From assembly GCA_016182545.1 (NCBI GenBank), contig JACPGG010000001.1:12393-56685 (forward strand): a DNA stretch of 44,293 bases. The letters are read 5' to 3'. This document shows positions 1 through 8,749 of the stretch, piece after piece. Numbering within the stretch: the stretch's first letter is position 1; the number at the start of each line of letters is the position of its first letter. The notes under the pieces are model-generated. The model had not been told where the DNA came from. It worked only from the letters and a program-made list of their open reading frames with translations, and did no database searches. This DNA comes from Ignavibacteriales bacterium. Lineage in GTDB: Bacteria > Bacteroidota > Ignavibacteria > UBA10030 > UBA8401. The position numbers and the translations under genes were made by a program.

Positions 1-2079
1 GATGTTAACAGACATATCATCGGCACGATCGGCACTGTTACGGATATTACCGAACAAAAATGGAATGAGCGGCTTCAATCGGCGTTGTACCGTATCACTG
101 CGATCGCCCGATCGGCGCAGGATATGCAGCAACTCTTTGCATCGCTTCACGAGGTGATCGCAGAATTGATGTACGCAAAGAATTTCTATATCGCGCTGCA
201 CGATCCTGTTACGGATATGATCACGTTCCCCTATTTCGTCGATGAGGTCGATCAGCCGCCGGTACCGCGGAAATTCTCTCACGGTTCAACGGAATACATC
301 CTTTCCACGGGAAATATTCTCCATGCACCGCAGCAGGTGTTTGAAGAGATGTCGAACAGAGGTGACCTTGATCTGATCGGTGCCCCCGCGGTCGATTGGC
401 TCGGCATTCCATTGAAATCGGGGAGTAAGACGTTTGGCGTCCTCACGGTGCAGAGTTACGATCCAAAAATCATATTCACCGAACGGGAAAAAGAGATCCT
501 CATCTTCGTCTCCCAGCATATTTCCGCAGCAATCCAGCAACGCTCCGAAGAAGAACGCTTCCGGTCGATCTGGGAACATTCTGCCGACGGGATGCGCGTT
601 ACCGACAAAGATGGGACCATCGTAATGGTGAATGACGCCTATTGCCGGATGGTGAAAAAGACAAAGGATGAATTGGTTGGGCAGCCGTTCCAAATAGTGT
701 ACGATACGTCGATCATTGAATTACAACAGGGGATCGAAAAGTATAAGGAACGATTCGCATCGCAATCTGTCGTTCCGCAAATGGAAGCGCAGGTGTTTCT
801 TTGGAATAAGGAGACATTGATCGTCGAAATGACCTCCTCATACATCACGTTCGGGATCAACGAGCAGATGCTCCTTTGTACCTTCCGCGACATATCCGAA
901 CGGAAAAAATTGGAAGAGCAGCTCCTCCACGCACAGAAGATGGATTCCATCGGCGTACTTGCCGGCGGCATCGCACATGATTTTAACAACGTGCTTGCCA
1001 TGATCCTCGGCTCCGCCGAGCTGGTGAAGCACAGGGCAAAAGAATATCCCGACATCCTGAAATTTGCGACCATGATCGCCAACGCAGCAGAACGAGGCTC
1101 CGGCATCGCAAAACAATTGTTGATGTTTGCACGGACAGAAAAGGGACTGCAGCGTCCTATTGCATTATCATCGGTCGTAAAGGATGTTTGCAAACTCCTG
1201 GAACATTCCATGCCGAAGTCGGTCGCAATACGCACTGCATTTCATACGAACAATGATGTCATTATGGGGGACGAAGATCAGTTGCATCAGATCATCATCA
1301 ATCTTGCGGTCAATGCACGGGATGCGATTGAGCAAAAACCGGGGGGCGGTTCAATAACATTTTCGGTGCTCAATATGAACGGACGTGACCTCATGAAGAG
1401 ATTTCCCGGTACGAATGATGAATTGTACGTTGTGCTGAATGTTGCCGATGACGGCGCGGGGATCAGCGAACAAACTCTGACCCGGGTATTCGAACCGTTC
1501 TTTTCGACGAAGGAGCGCGGTAAGGGGACAGGACTCGGACTGTCGATCGTTCACGGGATTATGAAAAACCACAACGGCATGATCGATGTCGAAAGCACGC
1601 TCGAGATAGGATCGACATTTCATCTCTACTTCCCCGCCACACACATCATTGAAACATCCAATGGAGTTCACGCTGCACCGGCGCAGGTTGCAAGCCGCTC
1701 CCGGTCGCGCGCGCACGGTACAATCCTCGTGGTGGACGACGAAAAGGAATTGTGCATGATGATCAAAGATATATTGGAATCCGACGGCTACTCCGTTATG
1801 GTGGCACATGACGGAAAAGAAGCATTGAAACTGTACGAAAAAAGAAAAGATGAGATCGATGTTGTTATTTCGGATCTCGGCATGCCGAATATGGACGGAC
1901 GTCAATTCCTCGCATCGCTCCGAACGGAGCGGTCGCCGGTGAAATTTATATTTATGACCGGCTACCTGGATCAAGGATCGAAAAAAGATTTAATTGCGGA
2001 GGGTGCACATGAGGTGTTGCTGAAACCGTTCACAGTCGAATCGGTACTCTCGGCGGTGAACCGCATTATTTTATCGTAA
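1..2079 (+). CDS. Hybrid sensor histidine kinase (PAS-GAF-PAS-HisKA-HATPase-REC), 5' end outside window
   Basis: The frame is open from base 1, so the gene starts upstream; a TTG at 85 is only an internal candidate. The first residues (GTIGTVTDITEQK) look like the end of a PAS/PAC domain. A GAF domain follows (fragment residues about 40-175), then a PAS domain (about 185-300), a HisKA dimerisation helix with phospho-acceptor His326 in GGIAHDFNN, an HATPase_c domain (N box NLAVNARDAI, G boxes DDGAGIS and GTGLGLSIV) and a C-terminal receiver domain with IVVDDE-type acidic pocket, phospho-acceptor Asp625 (ISDLGMPNMDG) and the LLKPF lysine. No membrane segment is visible in this part. Autophosphorylation on His and transfer to the attached receiver is known for this architecture; the signal sensed cannot be told. 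Its 3' end overlaps the converging PnuC-type gene by 9 bases. Confidence 0.93.
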   Translation, partial: DVNRHIIGTIGTVTDITEQKWNERLQSALYRITAIARSAQDMQQLFASLHEVIAELMYAKNFYIALHDPVTDMITFPYFVDEVDQPPVPRKFSHGSTEYILSTGNILHAPQQVFEEMSNRGDLDLIGAPAVDWLGIPLKSGSKTFGVLTVQSYDPKIIFTEREKEILIFVSQHISAAIQQRSEEERFRSIWEHSADGMRVTDKDGTIVMVNDAYCRMVKKTKDELVGQPFQIVYDTSIIELQQGIEKYKERFASQSVVPQMEAQVFLWNKETLIVEMTSSYITFGINEQMLLCTFRDISERKKLEEQLLHAQKMDSIGVLAGGIAHDFNNVLAMILGSAELVKHRAKEYPDILKFATMIANAAERGSGIAKQLLMFARTEKGLQRPIALSSVVKDVCKLLEHSMPKSVAIRTAFHTNNDVIMGDEDQLHQIIINLAVNARDAIEQKPGGGSITFSVLNMNGRDLMKRFPGTNDELYVVLNVADDGAGISEQTLTRVFEPFFSTKERGKGTGLGLSIVHGIMKNHNGMIDVESTLEIGSTFHLYFPATHIIETSNGVHAAPAQVASRSRSRAHGTILVVDDEKELCMMIKDILESDGYSVMVAHDGKEALKLYEKRKDEIDVVISDLGMPNMDGRQFLASLRTERSPVKFIFMTGYLDQGSKKDLIAEGAHEVLLKPFTVESVLSAVNRIILS

Positions 2080-2634
2080 GACGAGTTCTCTCTTCCACGC
2101 GCGGTATCCCATCAGTGCAAGAACAAGGTACACACCGTACAAGACCATCGTAAAGTATAATTCTTTGTAGCCGTACATCGCTATCGAACCGATATTGACC
2201 GCGATCCACACTGTCCAATTCTCAAGGTATTTTTTGGCGAGCATCCATTGTGCAGCCATGCTCAGCACGGCAAGCAGGGAATCGACGTACGGCAGCGATG
2301 CATCGGTGAGTTGATGCAGTGTATACCCGAGCGCAAGTGTACCGACACTGACAACAAATCCCAAGATCATCGTTGTTCCACCGGGAATTCGCGACACATG
2401 CAATGCCGTCTTATTCTCTCCGCCGTACAGCCATTCGTACCACCCATACGCCTGCAGGATGATAAAAAATACCTGCAACCCCATATCGGCGTACAACTTT
2501 ACATCATAAAAAATTTCGATGTAGAGAAAAACAGAAACGATACCGAGAGGATATGTCCAGACGTTTTGGCGCGTCGACAGATATACAGCAATAACACCGA
2601 GAATGACAGCGATGATTTCTTCAATCGTCGTCAT
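2071..2634 (-). CDS. pnuT: PnuC-family membrane transporter, probably thiamine carrier PnuT
   Basis: A 187-residue, highly hydrophobic protein with about seven membrane segments and the aromatic-rich PnuC signature (YPLGIVSVFLY, then AYGWYEWLYGG). PnuC proteins move vitamin precursors such as nicotinamide riboside down a gradient, with trapping by a cytoplasmic kinase. Here the gene overlaps thiamine pyrophosphokinase by 4 bases and lies in the same direction behind a TonB receptor and a TPP riboswitch. That arrangement is the known context of the thiamine-specific branch PnuT in Bacteroidota, so thiamine is the inferred substrate. The family assignment is firm; the substrate rests on context. 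The gene is the last of the operon and ends tail to tail with the kinase gene at 1-2079. Confidence 0.85.
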   Translation of the reverse strand: MTTIEEIIAVILGVIAVYLSTRQNVWTYPLGIVSVFLYIEIFYDVKLYADMGLQVFFIILQAYGWYEWLYGGENKTALHVSRIPGGTTMILGFVVSVGTLALGYTLHQLTDASLPYVDSLLAVLSMAAQWMLAKKYLENWTVWIAVNIGSIAMYGYKELYFTMVLYGVYLVLALMGYRAWKRELVLR

Positions 2635-3281
2635 TTGGTGATTGTCGGATGAATTTTAAAGAGGAGTAACGAACCTTTTTTTAACGAAATAGTTATCCTT
2701 GATTTCACCGCTTCATTGCTTAACCCTTCACGGACACCCGGTTCAAGAGATTCATTATTGAGAGGAAACTTCAATCCGTGGGTTTGTATTCCCGAACAAT
2801 GTCCCATCGGGACCAAGGAGATCTGTTGACCGATCACGGCGGAAAATTGTATCCGTTTGCGTACAACTTCAATAGTACATCGTTCATCAAAGTATTGAAG
2901 CATCAATCGTGTATGATATTTCACCAGTATGCTGAAATTTGCCATTGTATGGTCAGGACGATCTCCCGTTGCACCGATAACGGTAGCCGAGGAGAATTTA
3001 TTCGTCAATAAATAGTCGAGCGCTTTTTCCAGATCCGTACTATTTTGGTCCGAAAGATGGATGATCGGCACGGAAGAAAAATAATGCCGGCTCTTATCCG
3101 TAATTGAATCGAGATCGCCGATGATCACATGGGGTGTAATACCGAACGACCGCGCTTTATTCGCACCGCCGTCTGCACAGATGATGAACGGTTTGCTTTT
3201 TAACAGCGGTACAATAAGTTTCGACGACGGCATTTCGCCGTTGCAGATAACGAGAGCGATCTTTTTTTGTTCCGGTTTCAT
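2631..3281 (-). CDS. thiN: Thiamine pyrophosphokinase
   Basis: A 216-residue cytosolic enzyme that transfers pyrophosphate from ATP to thiamine, giving thiamine pyrophosphate. Family motifs are all visible: CNGEMPS near residue 13, ICADGGAN (34-41), IIGDLDSI (53-60), the STDLEKAL segment and TGATGDRPDH. The two acidic motifs bind Mg-ATP in known structures. The C-terminal half has the beta-rich thiamine-binding domain. The gene overlaps the PnuC-type carrier by 4 bases, so the two are probably translationally coupled: the carrier brings thiamine in and this enzyme traps it. It lies 67 bases behind the TonB receptor gene and shares its TPP riboswitch control. Confidence 0.94.
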   Translation of the reverse strand: MKPEQKKIALVICNGEMPSSKLIVPLLKSKPFIICADGGANKARSFGITPHVIIGDLDSITDKSRHYFSSVPIIHLSDQNSTDLEKALDYLLTNKFSSATVIGATGDRPDHTMANFSILVKYHTRLMLQYFDERCTIEVVRKRIQFSAVIGQQISLVPMGHCSGIQTHGLKFPLNNESLEPGVREGLSNEAVKSRITISLKKGSLLLFKIHPTITK

Positions 3282-3348
3282 AGTGTAAACCGTTTCACGG
3301 TTCAGGTTTCAAGTCTCAGATCAATATGGAATGAGTTTGACCTAAACC

Positions 3349-5664
3349 CTAAAACTGTACTGTCAACCCAATGAGATAATTTCTTTCCGCCGCCGGGAAG
3401 AATGCATTCCCCTCTCCATTCTGCATATACAGTTTGTTCAGAAGATTTCTCGCCTCTGCACGTAATGAGATTTCGGCATCGCCGAACTTCGGAAGTATAT
3501 ATAATGATTCAAAGTTCAGGACAGTATACGCATCATTTTTGTTGTTTGCATCGTTAAAATTGTCGGTGTAAAACGAGCCGACATACTTTACCAGCAGTGA
3601 TGCGGTCAATCCTTCCCGCTCAAACGTAAACCGGAGATTGCCGAGCACGTCGGGAAATCCTGCGATCGGGTTGTCATTTAATTTTGTTCTGTAGACGACT
3701 CCGTTCACCGAACTGTCCACCGTTGAAAATTCCACGATCCTGTTGGATGAAACCGCTCCGTTTCCGCTGATCACGAATTGATCAATAAGACGGATCGATG
3801 CTTCTAATTCCAATCCGATATGACGGGTACGAGGTGCGTTGCCGTACACCGGATTCCCGAAAATATCGACCTGACCGCTCTTTACAAGTTCATCGGTGAA
3901 CTCCATCCAGTACACATTTGCATTCAGCAACGCGTCGGGTGATTTGTAACCGGTCCCTAATTCAAGATTGATCAGCTGCTCCGGTCTGGCGATAGGTGTA
4001 TTGAAGTCATAGTTCGCCACGCCGCCGATTGTGTCAGCAGCAAAGGCAGGGGTTGCGCCGAAGTACGCATCTTCCGCAGCGTACAGATTCCTCAACCGCG
4101 GCTCGCGTGATGTGTATCCGAACGATATATATGCATTCCACTCTTCATCGATATTGTAATTCACACCGACACGGGGATTGATGAAATGGTACGGTACACT
4201 GAACGAATGTCCGAGAAATTTTTCGTTTTGGATCTGATACTCGTTGAACGCATACTGCACATTTGCCATCAGTGTCGTTTGTTCGTCAATCTTGAAATTC
4301 TCCGTTACATACAGCGACGCCATGTGCTTGATACCGTCGTATTGATAGAAACGGTAATCAGGATCGTAGTTTGCGGGAAGTCCTTCGGCATATTGGATTT
4401 TTCCCCAGTGCGTTCCTTTGTGATACCGGTATTCGCCGCCGATCGTCAGCTCGCCGCGGTCGTGCTGCCATTCAACGCGCGGCAGCCAACCCCATTGCAC
4501 CAGATCGACTCCGCCGCGAATGATCGCATTTGCTATTCCCGGCGTCGGTGCAAAACCAAACGTACTGTCGACACGAAGTGTTGCTGCATCTGCCCACGAT
4601 CCGTCGTAATCAAACCAGCCGTGACTATCGTAGAAGAAAACTGTGTTATGCAGATGCATATCATCTGCAACTTGCCAGTCGTTGATAATTTCATAATGCG
4701 GCTGGTTGAATCGCTCAGTTTCCTGAAGACGGCGCAATGTTGTGTAGCCATAATTCTTGCCGGTCGAATCGAATTCCCAATAGGAAAGATTCATCCGGCG
4801 AAGTTTCAGATCGTTGTTCGCGAACTTCGGCAATCCTGTATAGACTAATTTATCTTCAATGGGTCCCCCGAACAGATGAATGCGGGTTGTCATATTCTCA
4901 TCGAACCTGAGCGCGCCGAAGAAATACGAACCCATCTCGATTGCAGAATGGATCCTGTACCCGTTCGATTGAATTTTTCCGAGTCGTCCATAGAATATGT
5001 ATTTCCCGTCGATCGCACCCGAGTTGAATGAGACGGCGAGTTTTCTCATTGTCATCGGCAATGCTTGTGAACTGTCTCCGTATTCCTGGAATCCGAACAT
5101 CGATTCGAATTTTGCGTACGGCTTTGCGGTAAATGGATTGGTGATGATATTGATCGAACCGCCGATTGCCGGCGGACCATAAAACGCGCTCCCTGCACCA
5201 CGCTGCACCTGCACATTGGATGAACTTGCAAGCACATCGGGAAAATCGATCCAGTACACGTTGTGATCTTCCGGATCGTTCTGCGGCACACCGTTCACCA
5301 TGATCGACAGACGGCGCTGATCAAATCCGCGTAGAAAAATAAAATTGTAACCGATGCCGTTCCCGCCGTCGGAATAGGAGATCATCGACGGCTGCTCGGC
5401 AAGAAGCACCGGCACATCCTGCATCGAATAACGCTGCTGAATCAATCCCTTGCCGATATTGGTGAACGTCACCGGCGTTTCGCGCTCTCTCGCGGTTGTT
5501 CCGGTCACGAGAACGGGATCGAGTTTGTATTGGACGCTGTCTTTAGTAGGTTCCTGTTGTGCTGCTGCAAACGAAAAGATACCGAGCAGGATCAGCAAAA
5601 ATTTGTGATTTGTTTTCCCGCTGTACGGGATGCCAAAAAACGGCAAGTGGAATTTGGAATTCAT
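3349..5664 (-). CDS. TonB-dependent outer-membrane receptor, probably for thiamine
   Basis: A 771-residue precursor with a basic start, a hydrophobic signal segment ending near IFSFAAAQQ, a short TonB-box-like stretch (LDPVLVTGTTA), a plug domain (roughly 55-170, with GIGYNFIFLRGFDQRR and PQNDPEDHNVYWIDFP) and a 22-strand-type barrel ending in the aromatic QF. Such receptors use TonB-ExbBD energy to bring scarce ligands across the outer membrane. Thiamine as ligand is inferred because the gene is the first one behind a TPP riboswitch and is followed by thiamine pyrophosphokinase and a PnuC-type carrier. The ATG at 5664 is preceded by a GGAGGG ribosome site. Length and motifs give no sign of truncation. 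Confidence 0.9.
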   Translation of the reverse strand: MNSKFHLPFFGIPYSGKTNHKFLLILLGIFSFAAAQQEPTKDSVQYKLDPVLVTGTTARERETPVTFTNIGKGLIQQRYSMQDVPVLLAEQPSMISYSDGGNGIGYNFIFLRGFDQRRLSIMVNGVPQNDPEDHNVYWIDFPDVLASSSNVQVQRGAGSAFYGPPAIGGSINIITNPFTAKPYAKFESMFGFQEYGDSSQALPMTMRKLAVSFNSGAIDGKYIFYGRLGKIQSNGYRIHSAIEMGSYFFGALRFDENMTTRIHLFGGPIEDKLVYTGLPKFANNDLKLRRMNLSYWEFDSTGKNYGYTTLRRLQETERFNQPHYEIINDWQVADDMHLHNTVFFYDSHGWFDYDGSWADAATLRVDSTFGFAPTPGIANAIIRGGVDLVQWGWLPRVEWQHDRGELTIGGEYRYHKGTHWGKIQYAEGLPANYDPDYRFYQYDGIKHMASLYVTENFKIDEQTTLMANVQYAFNEYQIQNEKFLGHSFSVPYHFINPRVGVNYNIDEEWNAYISFGYTSREPRLRNLYAAEDAYFGATPAFAADTIGGVANYDFNTPIARPEQLINLELGTGYKSPDALLNANVYWMEFTDELVKSGQVDIFGNPVYGNAPRTRHIGLELEASIRLIDQFVISGNGAVSSNRIVEFSTVDSSVNGVVYRTKLNDNPIAGFPDVLGNLRFTFEREGLTASLLVKYVGSFYTDNFNDANNKNDAYTVLNFESLYILPKFGDAEISLRAEARNLLNKLYMQNGEGNAFFPAAERNYLIGLTVQF

Positions 5665-5705
5665 AGTGGTTCCCTCCTCAATCTTCCCGTCACTGAGAAA
5701 AACGG

Positions 5706-5747
5706 AAAAAAAAAGCCGTTACTGAAAGTGGCAGCATCAGTAACGGC
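5706..5747 (-). terminator. Intrinsic terminator, expression platform of the TPP riboswitch
   Basis: On the minus strand an 11-bp perfect stem (GCCGTTACTGA at 5737-5747 pairing with 5715-5725) is followed by nine U residues. It lies between the riboswitch aptamer and the TonB receptor start codon, where a transcription-termination platform is expected. When TPP is bound, transcription would stop here; this is inferred from position and form. Confidence 0.85.
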
Positions 5748-5778
5748 AAATTTTTTATTGGTATAAAAGAATTTGACG

Positions 5779-5888
5779 TTTCCCTACGCTGGTATTATCC
5801 AGATCAGGTGGTTCATCCGCCTTAGCGGAATCAAGGGTATGTTCTCAGTTCCCCGTACCGATCATTCGGAACAGGGCAACACCCCTAA
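5779..5888 (-). promoter_or_regulatory. TPP (thiamine pyrophosphate) riboswitch
   Basis: Read on the minus strand the region shows the conserved THI-box pieces in order: GGGGUGUUGCCC, then CUGAGAA with AUACCCUUG, then ACCUGAUCUGGAUAAUACC and finally AGCGUAGGGAAAC. These are the P2/J2-3 CUGAGA and the P4/P5 elements that bind TPP. A variable P3 arm lies between, with the stem CCGCUAAGGCGG. The aptamer precedes a strong terminator and the TonB receptor, ThiN and PnuC-type genes, so high TPP should switch off thiamine uptake and activation. Confidence 0.95.
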
Positions 5889-5963
5889 CGAGGTACAGCA
5901 AAAATTTTGAAAGAACGAATTTCTTGTGTTAATATACTTTTATTTTACAAATGACACAAGTCG

Positions 5964-6677
5964 TCAGTTATCCTTCGATCCGTCTTTATTGTTGTCCTTA
6001 TACACTTTGATCGACGCCTTCAGGTTTTCATCAATGACACCTTCGTTGTTCGTGTCCTTCGGATTCACCAACACGCCGGTTTGATTCTTAAACCAGTTTG
6101 CGGAACTGATGACAACAGTTGCATTCACCGCAGGTGCTGCTTCGCTCACATCAATAGCAGGATCGAAATCCACTTTTTGCTTTGCGTCTACTTTTGATCG
6201 GTAAGTAAACGTGTCCGGCGCCGCACCGGTATTGTATATGATTCCGTTGATAATGATGCTATAGCGCTCGCCGGCAAGAAATTCTGCAAACTGCGCCGAG
6301 TCCGCGTTTGAAATTTCCGGCTTCTCGACCCTGTGAACATCATATTCAATTCTGCTGTACGAGCCAAACGGCACGGTAACCGATCCGACAGTCTGTACGG
6401 CACCGTTGAGATTCAATTCCAGGATCATCGGTGCAGTGCGGAAATTTGAGCTGTCGCCTCCCGGTGATTTAAATTTTATATCCCGCAGGACAAACCGCGC
6501 TCTGGTGACCTTGATCGAATCCAGCGCTACCGATTGACCGCTTTTTGCCAGCGCTGCTGTCGTGTACTTGGACGACATTCCGAGCGTCCCGCCGGTCGGT
6601 TTTGAATCGGTGGAATTATCGCATCCCCACACAACAATTCCTAGAATTATACTCCCCACGAACAACGTGCGTTTCAT
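5964..6677 (-). CDS. Predicted lipoprotein with Asp/Asn-rich calcium-loop-like C-terminus
   Basis: A 237-residue protein with a lipoprotein signal (hydrophobic stretch then VVWGC, Cys19; tryptophan at -2 is unusual). The mature part has beta-rich sequence with conserved-looking VTRARFVLRDIKF and a segment SYSRIEYDVHRVE that resembles the DUF4382 type of Bacteroidota lipoproteins. The C-terminus carries two DxNxDG-like stretches (NPKDTNNEGVIDE and DNNKDGSKDN) that look like dockerin or thrombospondin type-3 calcium loops. A GGAG site precedes the ATG at 6677. It is separated from the hut genes by 133 bases and from the riboswitch by 75 bases. Function unknown; the DUF4382 link is tentative. 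Confidence 0.8.
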   Translation of the reverse strand: MKRTLFVGSIILGIVVWGCDNSTDSKPTGGTLGMSSKYTTAALAKSGQSVALDSIKVTRARFVLRDIKFKSPGGDSSNFRTAPMILELNLNGAVQTVGSVTVPFGSYSRIEYDVHRVEKPEISNADSAQFAEFLAGERYSIIINGIIYNTGAAPDTFTYRSKVDAKQKVDFDPAIDVSEAAPAVNATVVISSANWFKNQTGVLVNPKDTNNEGVIDENLKASIKVYKDNNKDGSKDN

Positions 6678-6810
6678 TGCTTCTCCTTATGATGGTTATT
6701 GGTGACACACAAATAGTAGAAGAAGTGCGATTTGTTTGCTGTGCCAAGAGTCACCGAGAAAGTATATACTTTGGAGTGTGGAAAAATTCAGCGGAGAAAA
6801 ATATCTTATT

Positions 6811-8049
6811 TCAAAACTCCAACATCACCCCATTTTTTACCACTTTCCAAACATGATTCATTCCGTAATGGTACGGAATAAAACGATAATCGTGCACGTC
6901 GTAGATGACAACATCCGCCTGTTTGCCGATCTCGATGCTGCCGATCTCCGCAGATAATCCGAGCGCGGCAGCGCCGTTGAACGTCGCGGCGGTGATCGCC
7001 TCTTCCGGCGTCATGCGCATTTGCGTGCAGGCGAGCGTCAGCATCATCTGCATGGAGTAGCTCATCTGCGAGCCGGGATTGAAATCGGTCGCAAGCACGA
7101 GTGGAATCCCCGCATCGATGATTGCGCGGGCGGGAGCGTACGGGTGATTGAGAAAGAGTGAACAGCCGGGAAGAACCGTCGCAATTGTTTGTGAATTTTT
7201 CAGTGCCGCAATACCGCTTTCATTTGTCTTTTCAAGATGATCAACCGAGATGGCGTTATGTTTTGCGCCGAGTTCCACGGCGCCGAAAGCATTGAGTTGA
7301 TCGGCGTGAAGTTTTGGGATCAGTCCGTGCCGTTTCGCTTCGAGAATGATCTGTTCGGTGAAATGGAGGTCGAAATATCCCTGCTCGCAAAACACATCGA
7401 CAAACGTCGCCAGTTTTTTTTCTGCAATGTACGGCATCATGTAATCGCAGATGCGGTCAACGTATCCTTGTTTGTCGTCTTTATATTCGGGAGGAAAGGC
7501 ATGAGCGCCGAGGAATGTCCCGACGACCGTCGCGTAATGGTCCCGCTGCAGATCGTGGATCACTTCCAGGATCTTTATTTCGGCTTCAGGCGAGAGTCCG
7601 TACCCGCTTTTGATCTCGACGGTCGTCGTACCGTACCGCATCATATCATCAAGCCTTCGTTCTGCCAGATGGTAGAGGTCTTTCTTCGATGCTTCACGCG
7701 TTGCACGCATGGTAGAAATAATTCCGCCGCCTGCCTCGGCAATTTCCTGGTATGATTTTCCCTCTGCACGCATTGCAAACTCATTCTCGCGGGTGCCGGC
7801 AAAAACGGTGTGCGTGTGCGAATCGACGAATCCGGGAAGCACCGTCCTTCCTTCGGCATCGATCACATCAAAATCTTCCGGAGGAGTCAGTTCATCCTTC
7901 TTTGCTATCTTGGCAATAATGCCATTCTCGATCAGCAGCGACGCATCGGAGAGAACGCCGAGCGACCGCATCTCTTCTCCGGTCTTCACCCTCTTACCAT
8001 GAGATGCGACGGTAACCAATTGACCGATATTATTGATGAGTAGATTCAT
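6811..8049 (-). CDS. hutI: Imidazolonepropionase
   Basis: A 412-residue amidohydrolase that opens 4-imidazolone-5-propanoate to N-formimino-L-glutamate, the third step of histidine breakdown. The metal-binding His-Thr-His is at residues 78-80 (GFVDSHTHTVFAG), followed by the family segments AGGGIISTM, TTTVEIKSGYGL, GTFLGAHAFPPE, KLHADQLN and the Asp-containing ATDFNPGS. Length is normal for HutI. It is the last of a minus-strand run that begins with hutU, and its first codon overlaps the small Cys-rich gene by 4 bases. The hutH and hutG/hutF genes are not in the window. Confidence 0.96.
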   Translation of the reverse strand: MNLLINNIGQLVTVASHGKRVKTGEEMRSLGVLSDASLLIENGIIAKIAKKDELTPPEDFDVIDAEGRTVLPGFVDSHTHTVFAGTRENEFAMRAEGKSYQEIAEAGGGIISTMRATREASKKDLYHLAERRLDDMMRYGTTTVEIKSGYGLSPEAEIKILEVIHDLQRDHYATVVGTFLGAHAFPPEYKDDKQGYVDRICDYMMPYIAEKKLATFVDVFCEQGYFDLHFTEQIILEAKRHGLIPKLHADQLNAFGAVELGAKHNAISVDHLEKTNESGIAALKNSQTIATVLPGCSLFLNHPYAPARAIIDAGIPLVLATDFNPGSQMSYSMQMMLTLACTQMRMTPEEAITAATFNGAAALGLSAEIGSIEIGKQADVVIYDVHDYRFIPYHYGMNHVWKVVKNGVMLEF

Positions 8050-8234
8050 TCATTGCGCTCCTTCGCGCTCTTAGCGGTTTGAAATCCGTTGCACTCTTTC
8101 ACCGGAAGTTGTGGATATTTGGGAAACGTAGAATCGGTTTTAGACTTTTCACAAAGATGGAATTCGGTCCCCTTGTCCGATACGATGAGTGAATGAAAAC
8201 GACACGATTCACAAAGTCCGACCGTGATACTCAT
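8046..8234 (-). CDS. Small conserved Cys-containing protein, possible zinc binder
   Basis: About 62 residues from the ATG at 8234, which lies just after the stop of the Hpt gene; a longer reading frame from 8312 would overlap the Hpt gene, so the short form is preferred. The core contains GLCESCRFHSLI, then FHLCEKSKTD and FPKYPQLPVKECNGFQ: four cysteines in a Cx2C...C...C layout with the FPKYPxLPVxxC ending of a widespread small family of unknown function. Zinc binding is inferred from the spacing. The last residues (TAKSAKERNE) are encoded by what looks like a dispersed repeat, see findings. The stop overlaps the hutI start by 4 bases. Confidence 0.7.
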   Translation of the reverse strand: MSITVGLCESCRFHSLIVSDKGTEFHLCEKSKTDSTFPKYPQLPVKECNGFQTAKSAKERNE

Positions 8235-8235
8235 A

Positions 8236-8610
8236 TTATGAATCAAGTAGTTTTGGTTTAATGCGGTCCAAAATCTGCCGTACGTCTTCCATCTTGGTCT
8301 CCAGCGATACAAAAATACTCTTCATATCGGATGTATCGCCGGTGCTCGCATGCGTTTCAATGTGAGAACATATTGCAGCGGCGTCATCCGCTCCGATCGT
8401 CATTAACAATCCCTTCAGTTTATGCGCGTGGAATTTGTTCTTTGCAACATCGTTTGCACGAATAGATCGGGATAAATTCACGAAATCCTCTTCCATTTGC
8501 TTTGGAGCAGATTCGAGAAACTCTTTTATGAATTCAAGATCGGTGTCGGCTTTCAGTCCTTGCAGCCTATTGAACATTGATGTTTCAGAATCATTCCCCG
8601 TGTCATTCAT
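8236..8610 (-). CDS. Stand-alone Hpt (histidine phosphotransfer) domain protein
   Basis: A 124-residue helical protein with the Hpt signature HKLKGLLMTIGADD; His63 is the expected phosphorylation site. The N-terminal helix DLEFIKEFLESAPKQME matches the usual first helix of the four-helix bundle. It probably receives phosphate from, or returns it to, the receiver domains of the hybrid kinase encoded directly upstream (8750-11428). That kinase already carries its own Hpt domain, so a second carrier suggests a branched relay or phosphate drain. No strong Shine-Dalgarno sequence is visible; the ATG at 8610 is the most upstream reasonable start. Confidence 0.85.
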   Translation of the reverse strand: MNDTGNDSETSMFNRLQGLKADTDLEFIKEFLESAPKQMEEDFVNLSRSIRANDVAKNKFHAHKLKGLLMTIGADDAAAICSHIETHASTGDTSDMKSIFVSLETKMEDVRQILDRIKPKLLDS

Positions 8611-8749
8611 AAGTAGTCGGCGGCATCGTACTTTGTTAGATAAATTATTTTTTCCGCACTTCGATGGCTGTTACCGCACCGGATCATCTTTGAATAGATC
8701 GTTACACCACAACAAATGCTCAATCGTATCGAACGAGATCCTTGCGCCT

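Noticed and set aside
3349-5664. Receptor for iron-siderophore or vitamin B12
   Set aside because: The TPP riboswitch and the thiamine genes in the same run give a more specific explanation; no Fur box or cobalamin riboswitch was seen.
5715-5747. Plus-strand terminator for a gene ending near 5700
   Set aside because: No plus-strand gene ends there; on the minus strand the hairpin sits exactly between aptamer and first gene and has the longer U-run.
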